A stretch of DNA of 64,000 nucleotides from Pseudomonas sp. UBA1879 (GTDB lineage: Bacteria > Pseudomonadota > Gammaproteobacteria > Pseudomonadales > Pseudomonadaceae). The stretch covers positions 632,273 through 696,272 of the forward strand of contig NZ_DDHJ01000015.1 of the NCBI RefSeq assembly GCF_002338065.1, given 5' to 3'. Of the stretch, positions 61,294-64,000 are shown piece by piece (the stretch's first letter is position 1; every line of letters begins with the position of its first letter). Below the pieces are notes generated by a model. It was given only the letters and a program-made list of their open reading frames with translations. It did not search any database and was not told the DNA's origin. The position numbers were made by a program, and so were the translations under genes.

Positions 61294-62205
61294 TCAAACA
61301 TCCAATTCCTTCATCCTGTGGTAAAGCGTCCGACGCGGGATGTTGAGCTCCTCACTCACGGCATCGATGCTGTTGTTGTGCCGTTTCAACGCCGCCTGAA
61401 TCAATATCTTCTCGATCACCCGCAACTGTGACTTCAAACCCGTCGACGATGCTTTCTCTTCAACGGGATCCTCCCCCAGCAACGGAAACCCCAACACAAA
61501 CCGCTTGGCCGCCGACTTGAGCTCGCGGATGTTCCCTGGCCAGTCGTGGTTCAACAGCACATGGCGCAATACCGAGCTCACCTCCGGCATCGCCAGCCCC
61601 GATTCACGCGCCGACGCCAGGGCGAAGCGGTGAAACAGCGGAATGATTCGCTCACGTTGCGACCGCAGGGGCGGCAACTTCAGGGTCAGCACGTTGAGCC
61701 GAAAGTACAGATCCCGACGAAATCGCCCCTCCTCCACCAACACGTCCAGCGCGTGCTGCGCTGACGCCACCACGCACACATCCAGTGCAATGGGCGTCGT
61801 CGACCCCAGCCGCTCCAAGGCTCGTGTTTCCAGCACCCGCAGCAATTTCGCCTGGAGGCTGAGGGGCATGCTGTCGATTTCATCGAGGTACAGCGTTCCG
61901 CCCTGTGCGGCTTCGATGTAGCCGACACGGGATCGATCTGCCCCGGTGTAGGCGCCACTGACAACCCCAAACAGCTCGCTCTCGGCCAAGGTTTCCGGGA
62001 TCGCTGCGCAATTCATCGCCACCAGCCGTCCCTTGCGGCCCGACAAACCATGGATGCGTTCGGCCACGGTGTCCTTACCCGTGCCAGTCTCACCCGACAG
62101 CAGCACATCGATACCCAGTTGCGAAATGCTCTGGGCGATCACCGTCAGGTTCGGCACCTGTGGGTCTTCTGCCCTTTCATCGTCAAAAAAATCGTCGAGA
62201 CTCAT
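61294..62205 (-). CDS. hrpS: HrpS, sigma54 enhancer-binding protein for type III secretion
   Basis: 303 aa from ATG 62205 (GAGG upstream; a TTG at 62211 is in frame but less likely). It is an AAA+ activator without a receiver domain: Walker A GETGTGKD (38-45), sigma54-contact loop GAYTGA (84-89), Walker B region GGTLYLDEIDSMP, and a C-terminal Fis-type HTH NIPRRTLYHRMKEL. The sequence strongly resembles P. syringae HrpS. With HrpR it forms a hetero-hexamer that activates the hrpL promoter, which drives the Hrp type III secretion genes. In P. syringae hrpA follows hrpS; here quiC1 follows after 167 bp. HrpV is the known repressor of HrpS, but no hrpV is in the window. Confidence 0.94.
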   Translation of the reverse strand: MSLDDFFDDERAEDPQVPNLTVIAQSISQLGIDVLLSGETGTGKDTVAERIHGLSGRKGRLVAMNCAAIPETLAESELFGVVSGAYTGADRSRVGYIEAAQGGTLYLDEIDSMPLSLQAKLLRVLETRALERLGSTTPIALDVCVVASAQHALDVLVEEGRFRRDLYFRLNVLTLKLPPLRSQRERIIPLFHRFALASARESGLAMPEVSSVLRHVLLNHDWPGNIRELKSAAKRFVLGFPLLGEDPVEEKASSTGLKSQLRVIEKILIQAALKRHNNSIDAVSEELNIPRRTLYHRMKELDV

Positions 62206-62288
62206 CCCCAACCTCTGTCAAGTCACGGGCCTGACGTCGCCTGCGCTGCGGACAGGCCGAGCGATACGGAGACAGCAGGCGTCAGGCG

Positions 62289-63236
62289 TTACGAAAACAG
62301 CGGATCGGGCGCGCCGAGGCAGCTCAGCCCCAGTTCTTTCATCCGGTGATACAGGGTGCGCCGGGGAATCTCCAGCTCCTGAATCACCGCATCGAGGCTG
62401 TGTTTGTGGCGCTTGAACGCGTCTTCGATGAGCATTTTTTCGATCACCCGCAACTGGGTTTTAAGCCCGGTTTCAGGGTCGCGATCCGGCTCGATGTCCG
62501 CGCCCAGCAGCGGGAAGCCGAGGACGAAACGTTTGGCCGCTGATTTGAGTTCACGAATGTTGCCGGGCCAGGCGTGGCTCAGCAGCAGCTGAACCCGGCC
62601 GTTGTCGAGCGGGGGAACGGCACGATCGAAATCGCAGGCAATGGAGTGGGTGAACTGGTCGAACAACGGCAGGATCTGTTCGCGGCGGTTACGCAAGGCT
62701 GGCATCTGGATCGTCAGCACATTGAGGCGAAAGAACAGGTCGCGACGAAAAAGCCCTTGTTCCACGAGTTCATCCAGCGGCCGTTGCGCCGAGGCGATCA
62801 CCCGCAGGTCTACGGGAATGAAGGCGGTGGAGCCCAAGCGCTCGATCCCTCGGGTTTCGAGGATGCGCAGGAGCTTGGCTTGAAGGCTAAGGGGCATGCT
62901 GTCGATTTCATCCAGGTACAAGGTGCCGCCGTTGGCCGCTTCGATGTACCCCTGGCGCGATCGGGTGACGCCCGTGTAGGCGCCGTTGACCACGCCGAAC
63001 AGCTGACTCTCCGCCAGTGCCTCAGGGATGGCCGCGCAGTTCATGCCGACGAAGGCGCCGGTGCGACCTGACCGCTGGTGTATGGCGTTGGCCAAGGTGT
63101 CCTTGCCGGTGCCTGTCTCTCCGCACAGCAACAGATCCATGCTCAAACTCGCGGTATTCAACGCTATATGATCAACATCCAGCATTGTATGAATCTCTGA
63201 AGATGACCATCCGCTTACATCGACTTCTTCCTTCAT
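62289..63236 (-). CDS. hrpR: HrpR, sigma54 enhancer-binding protein for type III secretion
   Basis: 315 aa. AAA+ activator with Walker A GETGTGKD (39-46), GAYTGV loop (85-90), LYLDEIDSMP and the C-terminal HTH ELEIPRRTLYHRMKELG. MNCAAIPEALAESQLFGVVNGAYTGV and RDLFFRLNVLTIQMPALR match the P. syringae HrpR style. Together with hrpS, 83 bp downstream, it forms the operon that controls hrpL. It also has no N-terminal receiver domain. The two proteins are paralogues; the loop residue differs (V in HrpR, A in HrpS), as in the known pair. No hrpA, hrpL, hrpZ or secretion genes occur in the window, and the upstream region contains no gene. Confidence 0.94.
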   Translation of the reverse strand: MKEEVDVSGWSSSEIHTMLDVDHIALNTASLSMDLLLCGETGTGKDTLANAIHQRSGRTGAFVGMNCAAIPEALAESQLFGVVNGAYTGVTRSRQGYIEAANGGTLYLDEIDSMPLSLQAKLLRILETRGIERLGSTAFIPVDLRVIASAQRPLDELVEQGLFRRDLFFRLNVLTIQMPALRNRREQILPLFDQFTHSIACDFDRAVPPLDNGRVQLLLSHAWPGNIRELKSAAKRFVLGFPLLGADIEPDRDPETGLKTQLRVIEKMLIEDAFKRHKHSLDAVIQELEIPRRTLYHRMKELGLSCLGAPDPLFS

Positions 63237-64000
63237 CGATACCTCTCATATTGGGTGCAAGCGACTTATTAGTACCACGCCTAATAAAGGCAGCAATAGT
63301 TAATTTTAGTTCCCGTGCCCAATGAGAACCTGTTCACAGAGTTCCCCGGTGATAGCAATGTGACTTCACTCTACTTGAATATGCGAAGTTGAATCGATAG
63401 TTTCAAACGCGTATTTAACTTTTTTACTCACCGTGTGCCCAGGTGCACTTGCACCGTCGCGGAATCACCCCCAGCGGCCATAGGCGCCGGGCCAAAACGC
63501 CCTGCTAGTCAACGTGTTAAACCGTGGCAGATGATTCACTATCAGGTGACGACCTTCGCGACAGCTCTTTTTGGCTGCGGATCGCTAATCAAATCAAGCG
63601 CGCTCTTTGCCGATTTGCTTGAAGAGTACTTGCCGAAACTCAAATCTGCGACGCTTTAAAATAGGATTCGCTTATAACGTGCAACTTGTAAACTTCTTAT
63701 CTGCGGCTTAGCTAATTAATTAGGCGATTATCGACAGCAGCACTCATGTAACGTCAGAACTAACGCCACTAACTATCGGTGCTTACATATTGTATCCAAC
63801 GACTATTAATGGCATTCGCGGATCCAATTTCTTGCATTCGGTTTTCCGAACGAAGCTGTATCCATTCAGCAACAGGTCGCGAGAAGCCCCAAAGCACAAG
63901 GGTTTCAGGCAAATGCGGTATGGCCGGTTTCCGCCATGTGACACAAAAATTCGTAACGTAATGTTATAGCAGCAGAGCATGAATCAAGTGTGCCCCGAAA
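63237..64000. other. A+T-richer region upstream of hrpR with no clear gene
   Basis: It should contain the hrpR promoter. The composition is visibly more A/T-rich than the rest of the window. Possible small frames (about 42 aa from 63531 and 60 aa from 63779) resemble nothing I know. Inverted repeats are TTATTAG...CTAATAA (63266-63287), GGTGCACTTGCACC (63442-63455) and the palindrome CTAATTAATTAG (63712-63723). No hrp box (GGAACC...CCAC) was found. The region may be a horizontally acquired border. Confidence 0.5.
63266..63287. promoter_or_regulatory. Inverted repeat in the hrpR leader/promoter
   Basis: TTATTAG (63266-63272) and CTAATAA (63281-63287) are separated by 8 bases, about 30 bases before the hrpR start. 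It could be a regulator-binding site or an mRNA leader hairpin. Confidence 0.4.

Noticed and set aside
63435..63961. Two small frames (74 and 60 aa) near the right end
   Set aside because: No ribosome binding site and no recognisable similarity; could be remnants, but not supportable as genes.
63237..64000. Search for an hrp box and effector gene
   Set aside because: No GGAACC-N15/16-CCAC motif and no effector-like sequence was found.
1..64000. CRISPR arrays, rRNA, tRNA, intact IS elements
   Set aside because: None seen; the only regular direct repeat is the 188-bp REP array, whose unit is too long and palindromic for CRISPR.

Overview
The window looks like the chromosome of a plant-associated Pseudomonas, probably in or near the P. 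syringae complex. The evidence is an HrpR/HrpS enhancer-binding protein pair at the right end, a Fur-controlled PrrF-type small RNA, a QuiC1-type dehydroshikimate dehydratase/HPPD fusion, PcaI/PcaJ, a liu (leucine/isovalerate) operon and many Pseudomonas-style REP palindromes between genes. Identifications come from reading sequences and remembered family features; no database search was run.

Left part (1-26.7 kb): a siderophore receptor with a Fur-box-like site; a three-gene efflux operon (DHA2 pump, HlyD-type adaptor, NodT-type outer-membrane channel); an IclR regulator followed by an uptake/oxidation cluster (iron-type alcohol dehydrogenase, MmsA-type aldehyde dehydrogenase, MHS-type permease); a Tat-exported Gfo/Idh/MocA oxidoreductase; a DNA-repair island holding a single-chain exonuclease III-ligase-polymerase protein and a small HhH protein; two membrane-protein operons, one with a lipoprotein sugar dehydrogenase; a Cache-type chemoreceptor; pcaIJ; and a threonine-dehydratase-type enzyme facing an AraC regulator.

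Middle (26.8-46.3 kb): a two-gene reverse transsulfuration operon (cystathionine beta-synthase and gamma-lyase); the four-gene liu operon behind a perfect 16-bp palindrome; a REP cluster; a fused indolepyruvate:ferredoxin oxidoreductase with a divergent Lrp regulator; an iron island (Fur box, PrrF-like sRNA, second Fur box, then a small hybrid of sigma region 4 and a FecR-type N-terminus); an M14 carboxypeptidase; and an ECF sigma/anti-sigma pair divergent from a membrane-anchored catalase-like protein plus cytochrome b561, with ECF-type promoter motifs on both strands. A 188-bp-period tandem array carrying REP palindromes follows.

Right part (46.3-64 kb): an unknown 531-aa protein; an MFS pump divergent from its likely TetR repressor; a leucine-rich-repeat protein kinase; a YebC/PmpR-family protein; an orphan VgrG-like protein; a branched-chain acyl-CoA module (SDR, thiolase, enoyl-CoA hydratase); a TetR/MFS pair; quiC1; and hrpR-hrpS. 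The hrp pilin and secretion genes expected beside hrpS are absent here, and the last 760 bp is A+T-richer and has no convincing gene.

The most unusual items are the ExoIII-LigD fusion (canonical LigD has a different phosphoesterase at that position), the sigma4-FecR hybrid beside the PrrF-like RNA, the two-sided ECF promoter region, and hrpRS lying next to quinate catabolism instead of hrpA. No tRNA, rRNA, CRISPR array or intact insertion sequence was seen.
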